64,000 nucleotides of DNA, taken from positions 113,522 through 177,521 of the forward strand of contig NZ_JBEXMJ010000014.1 in the NCBI RefSeq assembly GCF_040610475.1, written 5' to 3'. The notes beneath the pieces are model-generated. The model had not been told where the DNA came from. It saw only the letters and a program-made list of their open reading frames with translations, and did not search any database. Below, in pieces: positions 24,356 through 34,225 of this stretch. The translations under genes were made by a program, and so were the position numbers. The DNA comes from Actinopolymorpha sp. NPDC004070 (GTDB taxonomy: Bacteria > Actinomycetota > Actinomycetes > Propionibacteriales > Actinopolymorphaceae). Each line of letters starts with the position of its first letter. Within the stretch, counting starts at the first letter, position 1.

Positions 24356-27300
24356 CAGTCGTTCCCTTCCATAGGCTCACGGACCTGCACTGCAACGTTA
24401 GGTTCGACCGATCGCATCGAATCTGCAACCAGCCACCCCTCGCCCGATTGCCCGAATCGCTTCAGTAGCGCCGCGTCGCCACTTCCCCGGTCGTAGCTCA
24501 TTTTGGTCCCGGCGGAGCGCATCGCCTTGGCCCTTCGATCCCAATCGTTCAGCAATGATCGGAGCCGATCGACTGTAGGCACCGCCTCGATTTCATCAGA
24601 ACGGCTCAGTAACCCCTTGAGATCATCGATGACTTTCTCGATCGAGGCCGATAGCTGCCCGTCGTCAAGATCCATACGCCCGGCGTCGTCGTTTTGAGCA
24701 AGACCGCTGAAGGTGTGCCGCACGAGCATCACGAGTGCGCCAGCGAGCGACCGCTCGCGGGAGGCTCTCGACCACGGTGTCACGCTGGTCGGCTCGACCG
24801 TCCGATAAAGAGATTCGTGATAGCTGCGGAAGGTCTCAAAATGCGATCGGTCACGGGCACGGTTCGACCGGAACAGTGTCGTAACGATTCCCCTCACGTC
24901 ACCACGGCCGACACGGCTCGTAGCCTGAATGTACTCGGCCGTCGTCTTAGGTTGCCCGACCATCAACATCAACGCGAGTCGGGGTACGTCGATGCCCACC
25001 GACAGCATGTTGGATGAAAGGACAACGTCGACCGCCTGGTCAGTCTTATCGATGCGCCAACCGAGCTCGCGCAAATCGTTGGGAAGCTCCTCCGGGCCAC
25101 GTCGACTGGTGAGTTCTAGGACGCGATCGGGGCGGACCCGGCGGTATGGCAATCGCAATCGATCCGCGCGCGCCTCAAGCCGCGCGTTCACGTCGTCGAC
25201 TACCAGAGTCCCGGTGCGACCCAGCTCGCGCAGACTGTTGTGGTACATGACAGCCGTCCAGTATGCGTCCCTCGCTGTTCCCTCGCGCTGGATAGAGATT
25301 GCGGGAATCTCGAGTAGCGGAGAGGCTGCTGCGATTACCGCCGAGGCTTGAGACAAGGATTGCGGCATGAGTCCGACATACAGCCGTCCCTTTCCTGATG
25401 CCTCAGGCTGGGAAAAGAAGGTTCGGTCATCGTCGAGGCCTGACGGCGGGTAGAGTGCCACTTCGCGTCCATATAGACCGCGCACTTGCTCATGCGAAGC
25501 CCGGATCGTCGCCGTCGAGGCAATGATCTTAGGCGGAGTGCCTCCGCGGCTCAGTAACTGCTGGATCACCGCGTCAAACACCGCCACGGTGGTCCCCAGC
25601 GGACCCGACAACAGGTGAAGTTCATCTTGGATGATCATAGACGGTTGACAGAACGGGACGTTTAGCCCCAATAGGCGCCCGGCGTCTGGATTGAATTGGA
25701 GCCTTGCGAACTTGTCCACGGTCGCTAGCAGGTACGTCGGCGGATTGTCATATAAGACCTGGTCGACGACAGCGACCGGCAGCTCGCCATTAAATTCGCA
25801 ATGAATGTTCGTGCACCGGATAATGATGTCATTACCAACCTGGCGTATACCGTAATCAGAAGGTTTTGTCGAGTGCCTCTTAGGCACAAGCGAAGCAGCG
25901 CACCATGGGCAGCTCTCGACCTGAAATTGGTTCGCCTCCTGCGGTCGAGCTGCCTTTAGTAGGCGCTTCAGCGCCATGCGGGCTTCGCCGCGCGTGCCGG
26001 GCGTCACCTCGTTGCCCACCCAAAGTCCGATCGAGAACGGAGCCATCCCCTCCGCCCTTGTATCGGAATCACGGCCGGGTCGCCGCAGGATCTCCATCGC
26101 ACAGATCAGAGATGATGCCCGGTGGAACTGCTGGGCCGTCAGAAGGCGCAACGTGTAGCGGGTGATCACCGCCGTGCCACCGCCGCACGTACCGTGGCGG
26201 AGTCTCCGCCGAAAGATCTCGATTGCAGCCAGGCCCAGGTATGCCTCCGTCTTCCCGCCACCCGTGGGGAACCAAATGAGATCGACAAGCTCGCGCTCCG
26301 GGTGCCGATCATCCACGGTCGAGGCCAAAGCTACGAGAATGAATCCAAGCTGGAACGGTCGCCAGGCCGGCTCGGCTACGGCCTCGAGTTCCGTGCCTTG
26401 GTTGATCCGCGCTTGTCGCATCTGCAAGCGCATCGCCGCCATCCCCAACGCGAATGCCGTGCGAAGCTTGCCCTGATCCTCTCCTCGGAGGAGATCCACG
26501 GTCGCCTGCATCCGACTGGAGGCCCTCCGCGACCGCGCCACAATGGTGGCGGCGACGGACGAGTCTCGACCGAAACTCGAAACCCGTCCCTCCTGCTCTG
26601 CGACCCATCTCTCGAACGCGGCCACGAATGTTTCGAGTGCGGCGATCACCAGCTCGGGCTCACTGTCGATACGCGACAGGAAGTCGAGTCGAAGAGCAGT
26701 ACCTTCGGCGCTTCCGGAGGCGAAGGCAACGGTCTCGACGGCAGGGACGACGTACGATGGGACAGGATCGATGAAGACTCTCGTGCATATCCCGTCGACC
26801 ATGTCCCAGTCGGCCGCCATGCCGTGCCCGACAGCGTAGGTCTTCCGATTGCGGTATCGCAGACGAAGCTCAGCCGCCTCGTGGTCGACATCTAGGCTAG
26901 ACGTTGGATCGTATTCGAGGATTCGTCCTCCAGATTTGGGTAGGACGGACAACTCCAACTGATACAAGATCCGGGCGGCATCCACTTTCATATCGCCGCT
27001 AGCGGCCGTGACCACTCTGACGTGAACAGTGACGAGGTACGCATTGCCAAAAGAACGCCAGCGGGACCCGACTTGGAGCGTGACGTCGCCAGCGGTCAGC
27101 TCGCGTGGCGGATCTTCAGCCGAAAGCTCGAGATCTGGATAGGAGAAGGGCGTCCTCTGCCACTGCGGTGGCCCATCGAGGTCTAGCGCTGCATATGTGC
27201 CTCCCGCTATGCTGCACTGCACCGTGGCCCCATCGGTCACAAACGATACTGCTGCTGACGACGGGCGCCAGTCCTCGGCAAGAGGAATACCTGCGTTTCG

Positions 27301-27537
27301 GTCATCCACCTCACCTTCGACGACGTCGGCTTCAACCTCGGGCATAGCGTCGGAGTCAACGTCGGTCAGCCCCTCAGGAGCCGCCTCCGAATAGGATTCG
27401 GGTGGATATAGCATCCCGACGCTGTATTGCAAATTCGGGCGCCCATTGACAATGATCTCGTCGGGACCACCCTCTGGGCCGACGTAGGCCGATCTAAGGT
27501 GTGCAAGGACCTCTTGCTGCTCGCCGGTGAGTGTCAA
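24355..27537 (-). CDS. drmA: DISARM DrmA-family helicase
   Basis: A 1,060-residue superfamily 2 helicase of the DrmA type. Walker A WFPTGGGKTEAYLGL lies near residue 428, the DExH box MIIQDELHLLSGPLG near 640, motif III IIASTATIRAS near 676 and motif VI YIQATSRVGRGDVRG near 870. A Cys insertion (ESCPWCAASL ... CTNIHCEFNG) sits between motifs I and II. The roughly 400-residue N-terminal part is acidic and beta-rich. DrmA translocates on DNA and, with DrmB, recognises incoming phage DNA ends in DISARM. Overlaps the NERD gene upstream (ATGA) and drmB downstream. Confidence 0.93.
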   Translation of the reverse strand: MTLTGEQQEVLAHLRSAYVGPEGGPDEIIVNGRPNLQYSVGMLYPPESYSEAAPEGLTDVDSDAMPEVEADVVEGEVDDRNAGIPLAEDWRPSSAAVSFVTDGATVQCSIAGGTYAALDLDGPPQWQRTPFSYPDLELSAEDPPRELTAGDVTLQVGSRWRSFGNAYLVTVHVRVVTAASGDMKVDAARILYQLELSVLPKSGGRILEYDPTSSLDVDHEAAELRLRYRNRKTYAVGHGMAADWDMVDGICTRVFIDPVPSYVVPAVETVAFASGSAEGTALRLDFLSRIDSEPELVIAALETFVAAFERWVAEQEGRVSSFGRDSSVAATIVARSRRASSRMQATVDLLRGEDQGKLRTAFALGMAAMRLQMRQARINQGTELEAVAEPAWRPFQLGFILVALASTVDDRHPERELVDLIWFPTGGGKTEAYLGLAAIEIFRRRLRHGTCGGGTAVITRYTLRLLTAQQFHRASSLICAMEILRRPGRDSDTRAEGMAPFSIGLWVGNEVTPGTRGEARMALKRLLKAARPQEANQFQVESCPWCAASLVPKRHSTKPSDYGIRQVGNDIIIRCTNIHCEFNGELPVAVVDQVLYDNPPTYLLATVDKFARLQFNPDAGRLLGLNVPFCQPSMIIQDELHLLSGPLGTTVAVFDAVIQQLLSRGGTPPKIIASTATIRASHEQVRGLYGREVALYPPSGLDDDRTFFSQPEASGKGRLYVGLMPQSLSQASAVIAAASPLLEIPAISIQREGTARDAYWTAVMYHNSLRELGRTGTLVVDDVNARLEARADRLRLPYRRVRPDRVLELTSRRGPEELPNDLRELGWRIDKTDQAVDVVLSSNMLSVGIDVPRLALMLMVGQPKTTAEYIQATSRVGRGDVRGIVTTLFRSNRARDRSHFETFRSYHESLYRTVEPTSVTPWSRASRERSLAGALVMLVRHTFSGLAQNDDAGRMDLDDGQLSASIEKVIDDLKGLLSRSDEIEAVPTVDRLRSLLNDWDRRAKAMRSAGTKMSYDRGSGDAALLKRFGQSGEGWLVADSMRSVEPNVAVQVREPMEGND

Positions 27538-29072
27538 AGCGCCCCCATGTTGTTCTGCAACAGCTCTTGTAGCCGCTTCCTGTCGGCTGCCGACACCAAG
27601 ATGTGTAGACCCACACGTGCCCTCGTCGCCGCCACATAGAAAGCCGCCGACCCACCATGATCAAAGACTTCCGGCAAGTTACACACGACGACTCGGTCCG
27701 CCTCGAGCCCCTTGGCGTGCTTGGGGCTTGTGATCATAACGCCACGCTTCGTTGAAACTGGTGCAGCCGACGAAGAAGCATCGATGATCCAAATAGAGCT
27801 AGGCCTCGAACCATCCGCTACGAGCTGATCAGCGATCTTCACGGCGGTGGCGACATCAGCGACGCCGGTAGCGTCGGCCCAGTGGAGGGGTTCGCCATGA
27901 ACGATTCCCGGGTCCCCGACGTCCGCACCTAGATAGCTCTGGACAACGTGGACGATGGGCTTGGTGTTGCGGACGTTCATCGGAAGCTCGAACTCGACGG
28001 CATCCTCAAGGATCAACGCGAAGATATCCTCGTCGAACGCCCCGTCGACGCGCGCTTGATTGTTCGGATCCAGAAACATGCGCCAACGACCGTTTGCGCG
28101 CCCGCCGTCGATGACCGTATCGAGCTTGTCCATGTCCTCTGCCGTCATCAGGTCCTGTGCCTCGTCCACGAAGACGGCCTCGTAGGTCCGTTCCCCCGAC
28201 AGCTCAGCGAAAGGAATGACATCAATAGCTCTGCCAGCAACCAACGTCTTGAAGAAGCGAATGAGGCCCGGGGAGCCGAAGGTGATCAGCACCGAACGGC
28301 CCTGATCTGCCTCCTGCTTCGCGCCCTCAGCCAATGCCAGCGACTTCCCCGTGCCGGCACCGCCGAGAACCAACACGCGCGGGCTGCGAGCCAGACCTTC
28401 GAGGTACTTAGCCTGGCCAGCCGTGGCGCGATTCTGCTCTTCCAGCACAGCGCCACGCTGTGCATCGATGGCAGGAAGGCGCGTGAACTCGCCGTACAGC
28501 CTTGTACGGATGTCGGCGAGCCGCGCGACCTTGGTACCGTGGCTGGGTGTTGGCGCCCTTCTCACTATCTCGTCGAGCGCGCCCGCGACACCCTCAACTG
28601 TCATGTCCGAGCTTGCCAACCAGTGCGACGGATACCAACCGATGGCGCGGTTCAGATCATCGGTATCCGGGGTGATAACCGCATGCTGGTCTGGATACCA
28701 ACCGAGACCGTCCGCCTTTAAGATATCGCGGAGCGCCATCTTTGCACCATTTGCCTGATCCATGGGCGGTTCCTTCAGTTGGAACCATTCCTGACGTCGG
28801 TTTTTAGTCCACCACCTGCCTTCGAGGCATCGAATCCCTCCGCCCTTGACCTCGAATACGACCACCACGCCCTTCCAGAGGACGATGAAATCGGCTTCCG
28901 CCTGCTGCTTGTGTCGATGAGATCGGAGCTTTACCGAGTGAAAGGCAACCGCATTCGGGTCGCCAGTCACTTCGAGCAGCAGGCGTGCAACGGTTTTCTC
29001 AGCGTCGCTCTCGGCCACCTGGAGGATCGACTTGAGGTCCGGCGAAAGTATCACGCGGGGTGCTCCTTCCAT
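27534..29072 (-). CDS. NERD-nuclease / UvrD-like SF1 helicase protein
   Basis: A 512-residue protein. N-terminal NERD (nuclease-related) domain: SDAEKTVARLL near residue 20, then EADFIVLWKGVVVVFEVKGG (58-77) with the D..ExK nuclease core. C-terminal SF1 helicase: Walker A LVLGGAGTGKSLALAEG near 240, Walker B AVFVDEAQDLMT near 300, motif III-like MFLDPNNQ, and the UvrD-type ending SPKHAKGLEADRVVV with YVAATRARVGLHILVS. Likely a DNA-cleaving or processing helicase. It stands where DISARM loci normally carry the PLD-like DrmC nuclease, so it may be the effector nuclease (inference). Overlaps the upstream giant gene by 22 nt. Confidence 0.9.
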   Translation of the reverse strand: MEGAPRVILSPDLKSILQVAESDAEKTVARLLLEVTGDPNAVAFHSVKLRSHRHKQQAEADFIVLWKGVVVVFEVKGGGIRCLEGRWWTKNRRQEWFQLKEPPMDQANGAKMALRDILKADGLGWYPDQHAVITPDTDDLNRAIGWYPSHWLASSDMTVEGVAGALDEIVRRAPTPSHGTKVARLADIRTRLYGEFTRLPAIDAQRGAVLEEQNRATAGQAKYLEGLARSPRVLVLGGAGTGKSLALAEGAKQEADQGRSVLITFGSPGLIRFFKTLVAGRAIDVIPFAELSGERTYEAVFVDEAQDLMTAEDMDKLDTVIDGGRANGRWRMFLDPNNQARVDGAFDEDIFALILEDAVEFELPMNVRNTKPIVHVVQSYLGADVGDPGIVHGEPLHWADATGVADVATAVKIADQLVADGSRPSSIWIIDASSSAAPVSTKRGVMITSPKHAKGLEADRVVVCNLPEVFDHGGSAAFYVAATRARVGLHILVSAADRKRLQELLQNNMGAL

Positions 29073-32000
29073 AGCGGCTCGTACTCACGATAGCCAAGAA
29101 GGTTACTCATATTGCCAAAGTCGTCCGCCATGTCGACGATGAGGCACTCTTCTTTACCGCCGTTGGCTGGGCCACGCAGCCCGCGTCCCGCCATCTGAAT
29201 ATAGGCGCTCGGGCTGAACGTTGGACGCGCAATATAGAGTGCCCGGACACCAGGCGCATCGAAGCCTTGGATAAGCAGATCGCAGTTAGCCAGCACCCGG
29301 ACGGCGCCGTCCTTGAACTTTTGGATCACATCACGGCGTACCTGTCGACTGGTCTGCCCACTCACCGACTCAGCCCGAACGTCCCGGTAGCGCAGCGACG
29401 CGGCGAGGACCTGCGCTGAGAGAACATTCGGAGTGAAGACCAAAATCGGCCAATCATCATCCTGGCTCATGATGTGATCTATGAGGATCGCCATACGCGC
29501 TTGGTCGCGGCCGATACGGTCGAGTACCGCAGGGTTAATACGTCGAAGTCGACTGGCTTCGGCGACCTCGCTGGGGTACAGCCTTACCTTGATACCCGGC
29601 AGCACATCGTGTTTCACACGCGCCAGAACACCGAGCTCGGCAAGCTCATGATATGCATCTCCCTCAAAGGCCTTGATAATCTTGTTTCCGAACCTGTTGG
29701 CGAGCTGTTTGGTGGCGGACTCTGAGGTTCCCTTGAATGGCGTGGCCGACAAGCCAACTAACGGCCTTGCCCATCCGGTGCCTGCAACGCCCAGCCATTG
29801 AAGGATGCTGGTGTACATCGACGAGTTTCCTGCGCGGTGGCCTTCATCGACGATGACGAGTGTCGCCTCACTTAGCCATTCATATTCCGCAGTGCCACGA
29901 ACCACGTTGAGCTTGGCATCAGTTGCGACTATCACGCTGAACTCGGTGTCTGGCTCATGCACGATATTGCTTTCCCAGAGCCTGCCGATCGTCAGCGGAC
30001 GCTCGTCGCCCAGGCCCCGCCACACTAGGCCCCAGGTTTGGACGGCCTGCTCACAGAGCTCTTGGGACTGGGCGATCCACAAGACCGGTCCACGCAACTT
30101 TCCCTCAATGAACAGGCGGAGCACGGTCTCAGAAGCAACGCGCGTTTTACCCGAACCCGTCGGCAATTCAAGCATTGCCTTTTTAGATCGGCCAGCGCCA
30201 CTTTGGGTGATAACCTGCTGCAGCTCCTCACTGATTCTCTGTTGGAACTCATGTAGCGGATTCAGCTTAACCGCCCCGGGCACGATGAATTCGTTGACCT
30301 GCGGCTCGCTGCGACGTCCAGCGTACTCGGCTCCGAAGCCCATCTTCCGAAGCCACGAGATCGTCGACGCGCCACCTCCCCAGGTAGTGGGAACGTCAGG
30401 GAAACCTAATTGCCGGAAATTTTCCTGCAATTGTTTGACAGCCTCCGAGCCATAGACCGTCAGGAATAACCGGGCGACTGATGTATCGTCGCCGACCAAT
30501 CCCTGGACTTGAAGTGCTTGCCATAAGCCGGAGGGCAGTGCCTCACGCAGATCATCAGGCCCAATGTAGACTTCCAATCGCGACTCGTCGTCGGGCGCCG
30601 CAATAGCTTCCTGACGCATAGTCTCAAGGCGGTGATCAACACCTGCCTTGATGACCGTGGCGAGCTCGGCATTGTTAAGGCGCATTTCGAACGCATCATT
30701 TATGAAGCTGAGGACTTTTCTTTCGTCTGCTTCGTTCGCGACAATGAGCCTGCCACCTTCGAGATGCCAGTCGATAGCTTGATCCTCTACCCCTTCTTCG
30801 GTGGTAACCCGCTTCGCTAGGAGCAAGGCGCGCGCCACGGTGGCGTGAGCCACCTTCTCGGCCCAGAGCGTGCTTCGCAGGCCGGGGTAAACGTCAACGA
30901 TCCGTTCGCTATCTTGCCGTCCTTCTACAAGCACGGAAAAGGCAAAGCTCTCCTCGAAGCGGCGACACCCTACAGCTTCGGCTAGGTCCGCGGCTTCCTC
31001 TTCGCTTACGCGCAGATAAGGGCGGTGCCGGTGTGAAAGATACTCCTGCTGCTCGTCGGTAGTCGCGAGATAGACGGCGTTGGGGGGACGGGCCTCGACT
31101 GCCTTTCGGACCCGTGCAGGAATGCTGGGAGGATGGGACTCTGGATACGCGATCCGGTCCGCAGTCAAGATGAAGTCAACGAGCGTGGAGTCGCTGATCG
31201 CTGGCGGAAAGATTTCGGCGCCGAGTGCATCGCGAAGCACTTTCACAGGGACCACCGCCAACTCGTCAGGTAGCTCAAGCGCGTCCGACACGTGGCCTGG
31301 CCCTTTGAAGAGAGGGAGCAAGCCCTCGTACTTCACGAGCGACGGGGCGACAACGTCGGCGGGCGCGCGGAATCCGCGATTGGTCCTGAGTAGGCCTGCG
31401 CGCTCAACTGCCCAACGAACCGGTGATTTCACCGGATAAGTTCGCGAGGTATCGAGATCCTCACAGATCCAGTCGCCGTCCCCCTCTGCAAGGAGCCCGG
31501 CCGTCCATCGTGCCCGTAGTTCATCCGAGGCGTCCGCATCGCGAAGCATGAAGAGCATCGAGAACGGCCCAGGTCCTTCGTACGGGGTCAGATCGATACG
31601 CTCTGTGGGACGCTCGCCGGGCCCGCGGCACTGGTTGAGAGTTGTAAGCACCCATTCTTTGTAGCGGTCGAATGCCGGCTCGTCGTCAGCGGGAAATTTC
31701 CTAACCGGCCCACGGATGACACCGAGTTGGTACGCGACCTCCGGGAGGCATCTCGATCTGTCAAGGGTCCTCGATGCGAAGGACGGGCCAAGCGACTCCG
31801 AGACGTCGAATACTTGGCGCGGAAGGCTCCATCCTCCATCGACCGTCGGCACTCTCACCTTCATCGCATGTGCAGCGAGCGCTTTGGAAGCGGCTAGGAC
31901 CGGGACGCCCATGACCGCGTCCCACAACTTGGTCAGCTCCTGGTCGCTTCCCACTAGCGGAAGCTTCGCGAGTCGGGCGTTCAGAACAGCTAGTGGATCG

Positions 32001-33811
32001 AGGTCTCGGAACCCCGATTTCCGTAGAAGATCATCGACACCCGGCCGTGCTAGAAAGATGGGGTCGACGAAGGTCGCACCCTCGATCTCGATATCGGCAT
32101 CCTGGCTCAGGAAGACTACATCCTTGTCAACGAGTGCTCGCAGCCCCTCGGTGGTTGGGATGACCTTGGCTTGGTCAACACCTTCGATCTTCCGGTGGAG
32201 GGCGCAGACAGTCTTGAAAGCGTTCTCCGAGGAGATCGGGTCGACGCCGTCGGCCCACTCGCGTAACCACGAAAGAAGTCCGCGCTTTGGCATGAGCTCT
32301 AGTGCCCGCCTTGTGTCCCTAGCACTGCCACGATCCCCGCGGTCCAACCCTGCCGTGAAGAGATCCCGCAGGCGCGTGGTGCGTGTCGACGTGGCATAGC
32401 AACGCCAGGACGGGACGTCCTCGCCAGTGTTCGGTGACTCGATCCATGCCTGGTGAATCGACGGTTCGAGAGCGAAAGAGAAGTCCAGTGGGCGCAGGTC
32501 AGTCGCATGCTTCAAGACACCGTTAGCGTCAGGAATTATCCCCTGCTCCGCCGCGAATACTGGGATATGGGCGATCAGGAGCTCATCTCCAAAGCTAAGC
32601 AGTTCACGCCCCCGAGCAGGCATGTAGTCGAGGTGCGCTGCCGGATCTTCAGTCGTCCGTGTACGTGGGAGCAGATCGACGAACATCTTCGATAGTGTCC
32701 GCAAGATTTCGCGATTGTAGTCGTTGTGCAGAAGCGTCGTCCGGTCATCGTTCACACTCCAAGGAGCGTTGAAGAGAGCGGATGCCGAAGTCTCATCCTG
32801 AAGCGGGAAGTAGGCCCAGAACCGTCCTATGCGCTGCCGGGATTGCCGGGCTGGCAGTGCGACCGTTACCTTGACCCGCTTTCGCGAGACCGCCTGTCCG
32901 ACCTGCTCGCGAGCGGCCTCGCTCGGTGAGTGCATCCGATCCTGGACGAACCACTCCTCACCCTCCCCGTCTGGCCGCTCAATCTTGAGGACTCCGTCAC
33001 CGAGGTCGCGCGAGATATGACTAGTCTCGAACGCCTCTGGGCCAATGATTCGGAGCTTCACCTCACGCACGGCGTTTACGAAGAGCAAGAATTCAGGGGA
33101 GAAGCCCCTCATCTCCTCCGTCAGGCGCTTGAGATTCGTCGCATTCGGAAGCTTGACGATAGTGGTTGCCCACTCGGCCAAGTCAGCGAGGATTGGGTCC
33201 GCGGCAAACTCCGCGAGCGGATCGGCAACTGTCGCCGTACGTAGAATCGGGTAGCGCTTCGCGCCGGGCCCAACCTTTGTCAGGGCCTTCCTCGCCTTGA
33301 CGGAGTTAAACTCGAAGGAGATGGATCGGCTGAATACCTGGGGAGAATCGGATACCGCGAGGACGGACTTGAAGCCGAGACCGAACCGACCGATCTCGTC
33401 CCCTCGTTTGGCGCTCAGGTATGCCATCGTGATGGCTCTTAGACCGCTCTCCGAGAATGGTCGGCCAGCATTCGCACAGTACAGAGTCTTTTTGTCGACA
33501 TCGAGTGTGATCTCGACCCTGCCAGCAGTCGGCCCTTGACCGTCTTCCGCTCCGGCCAACGCGTCAGCAGAGTTCTGTACGAGCTCGAGAAGCGTACGGT
33601 TCGCATAACCGCCGGTTCGGATCGACTCCTCATGGTTCGCATGCTCCTCGATGAGGTCGGGATGGATCTCATACGACCTGATCGCGCGATCGAACTGATC
33701 TCCGACCTCCCGCTCGAGACCTGGGTCAGCTGACCACAAGTTGGCCACAGTCACCACTACGAACTCCTCGCCCTCGCGCTGTCTTTGCTCCCAAGGCGGT
33801 GCGTCTGGCAA
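29051..33811 (-). CDS. Sacsin/HSP90-type ATPase fused to SF2 helicase (1,586 aa)
   Basis: A giant protein heading the defence operon. The N-terminal 250 residues are a GHKL ATPase of the sacsin type: N-box LLELVQNSADAL near 79, YCANAGRPFSESGLRAI (DxGxGF-like box with Asn in place of Asp), and G2 box IGRFGLGFKSVLAVSD near 140. About 900 residues of unassigned mostly helical sequence follow. Residues from about 1200 form an SF2 helicase: Walker A ELPTGSGKTRVAS, DExH TLVIVDEGHRAGNS near 1320, motif III VGLSATPF and motif VI YIQMAGRGLRGPANG near 1540. Such fusions suggest ATP-driven conformational sensing coupled to DNA translocation. Function in defence is inferred from position. Confidence 0.88.
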   Translation of the reverse strand: MPDAPPWEQRQREGEEFVVVTVANLWSADPGLEREVGDQFDRAIRSYEIHPDLIEEHANHEESIRTGGYANRTLLELVQNSADALAGAEDGQGPTAGRVEITLDVDKKTLYCANAGRPFSESGLRAITMAYLSAKRGDEIGRFGLGFKSVLAVSDSPQVFSRSISFEFNSVKARKALTKVGPGAKRYPILRTATVADPLAEFAADPILADLAEWATTIVKLPNATNLKRLTEEMRGFSPEFLLFVNAVREVKLRIIGPEAFETSHISRDLGDGVLKIERPDGEGEEWFVQDRMHSPSEAAREQVGQAVSRKRVKVTVALPARQSRQRIGRFWAYFPLQDETSASALFNAPWSVNDDRTTLLHNDYNREILRTLSKMFVDLLPRTRTTEDPAAHLDYMPARGRELLSFGDELLIAHIPVFAAEQGIIPDANGVLKHATDLRPLDFSFALEPSIHQAWIESPNTGEDVPSWRCYATSTRTTRLRDLFTAGLDRGDRGSARDTRRALELMPKRGLLSWLREWADGVDPISSENAFKTVCALHRKIEGVDQAKVIPTTEGLRALVDKDVVFLSQDADIEIEGATFVDPIFLARPGVDDLLRKSGFRDLDPLAVLNARLAKLPLVGSDQELTKLWDAVMGVPVLAASKALAAHAMKVRVPTVDGGWSLPRQVFDVSESLGPSFASRTLDRSRCLPEVAYQLGVIRGPVRKFPADDEPAFDRYKEWVLTTLNQCRGPGERPTERIDLTPYEGPGPFSMLFMLRDADASDELRARWTAGLLAEGDGDWICEDLDTSRTYPVKSPVRWAVERAGLLRTNRGFRAPADVVAPSLVKYEGLLPLFKGPGHVSDALELPDELAVVPVKVLRDALGAEIFPPAISDSTLVDFILTADRIAYPESHPPSIPARVRKAVEARPPNAVYLATTDEQQEYLSHRHRPYLRVSEEEAADLAEAVGCRRFEESFAFSVLVEGRQDSERIVDVYPGLRSTLWAEKVAHATVARALLLAKRVTTEEGVEDQAIDWHLEGGRLIVANEADERKVLSFINDAFEMRLNNAELATVIKAGVDHRLETMRQEAIAAPDDESRLEVYIGPDDLREALPSGLWQALQVQGLVGDDTSVARLFLTVYGSEAVKQLQENFRQLGFPDVPTTWGGGASTISWLRKMGFGAEYAGRRSEPQVNEFIVPGAVKLNPLHEFQQRISEELQQVITQSGAGRSKKAMLELPTGSGKTRVASETVLRLFIEGKLRGPVLWIAQSQELCEQAVQTWGLVWRGLGDERPLTIGRLWESNIVHEPDTEFSVIVATDAKLNVVRGTAEYEWLSEATLVIVDEGHRAGNSSMYTSILQWLGVAGTGWARPLVGLSATPFKGTSESATKQLANRFGNKIIKAFEGDAYHELAELGVLARVKHDVLPGIKVRLYPSEVAEASRLRRINPAVLDRIGRDQARMAILIDHIMSQDDDWPILVFTPNVLSAQVLAASLRYRDVRAESVSGQTSRQVRRDVIQKFKDGAVRVLANCDLLIQGFDAPGVRALYIARPTFSPSAYIQMAGRGLRGPANGGKEECLIVDMADDFGNMSNLLGYREYEPLWKEHPA

Positions 33812-34225
33812 CTACATCGGTCTCGCGCCCCCCGAGGTCATAATTCCGTCCCCCTTGCCCTGGTTGCGCCTCATCGCGCATTTTTTCGGGTCGCCTTGTC
33901 AACGGGTCAACCGAATCTTTGGTTACGGTGCGCGTACGGGGCAGTTGCGTCGGGTACACGGAGGTGTACAGGATGGTGGCTGACCTGCGGGAATAGGGAG
34001 GCCCTTGCAGGGACCCGTGCCTGCGAGATGCTAGCTAGCTGTAGCTAGCGGGACCCCGCTTACTCTGGCCAGCCCCGGCCATATGTGGAGAGGCATGCGC
34101 TAGAACTGGGCCGCCTGAGGGTTCGGCGACCAGCGCGTGCTCTGCTCCGACGGCGGGTCAGGTCGATCCAGCAGCCGTCCTGACGAGGGTGAGCACACCG
34201 GTGAGCCTGAGTACTCGCCCGTCGC
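33812..34225. promoter_or_regulatory. Island right flank / operon upstream region
   Basis: 414 bp without a credible gene. It must contain the promoter of the four-gene defence operon; on the minus strand GGTTGACCCGTTGACA (around 33900) offers -35-like hexamers but no clear -10. A small palindrome GCTAGCTgtAGCTAGC lies at 34034-34049. This stretch is also the right boundary of the foreign island. Confidence 0.4.

Noticed and set aside
34030..34049. GCTAGC-rich palindrome in the island flank
   Set aside because: Short and simple-sequence; no partner copy at the left boundary was found, so it is not supported as an attachment site.
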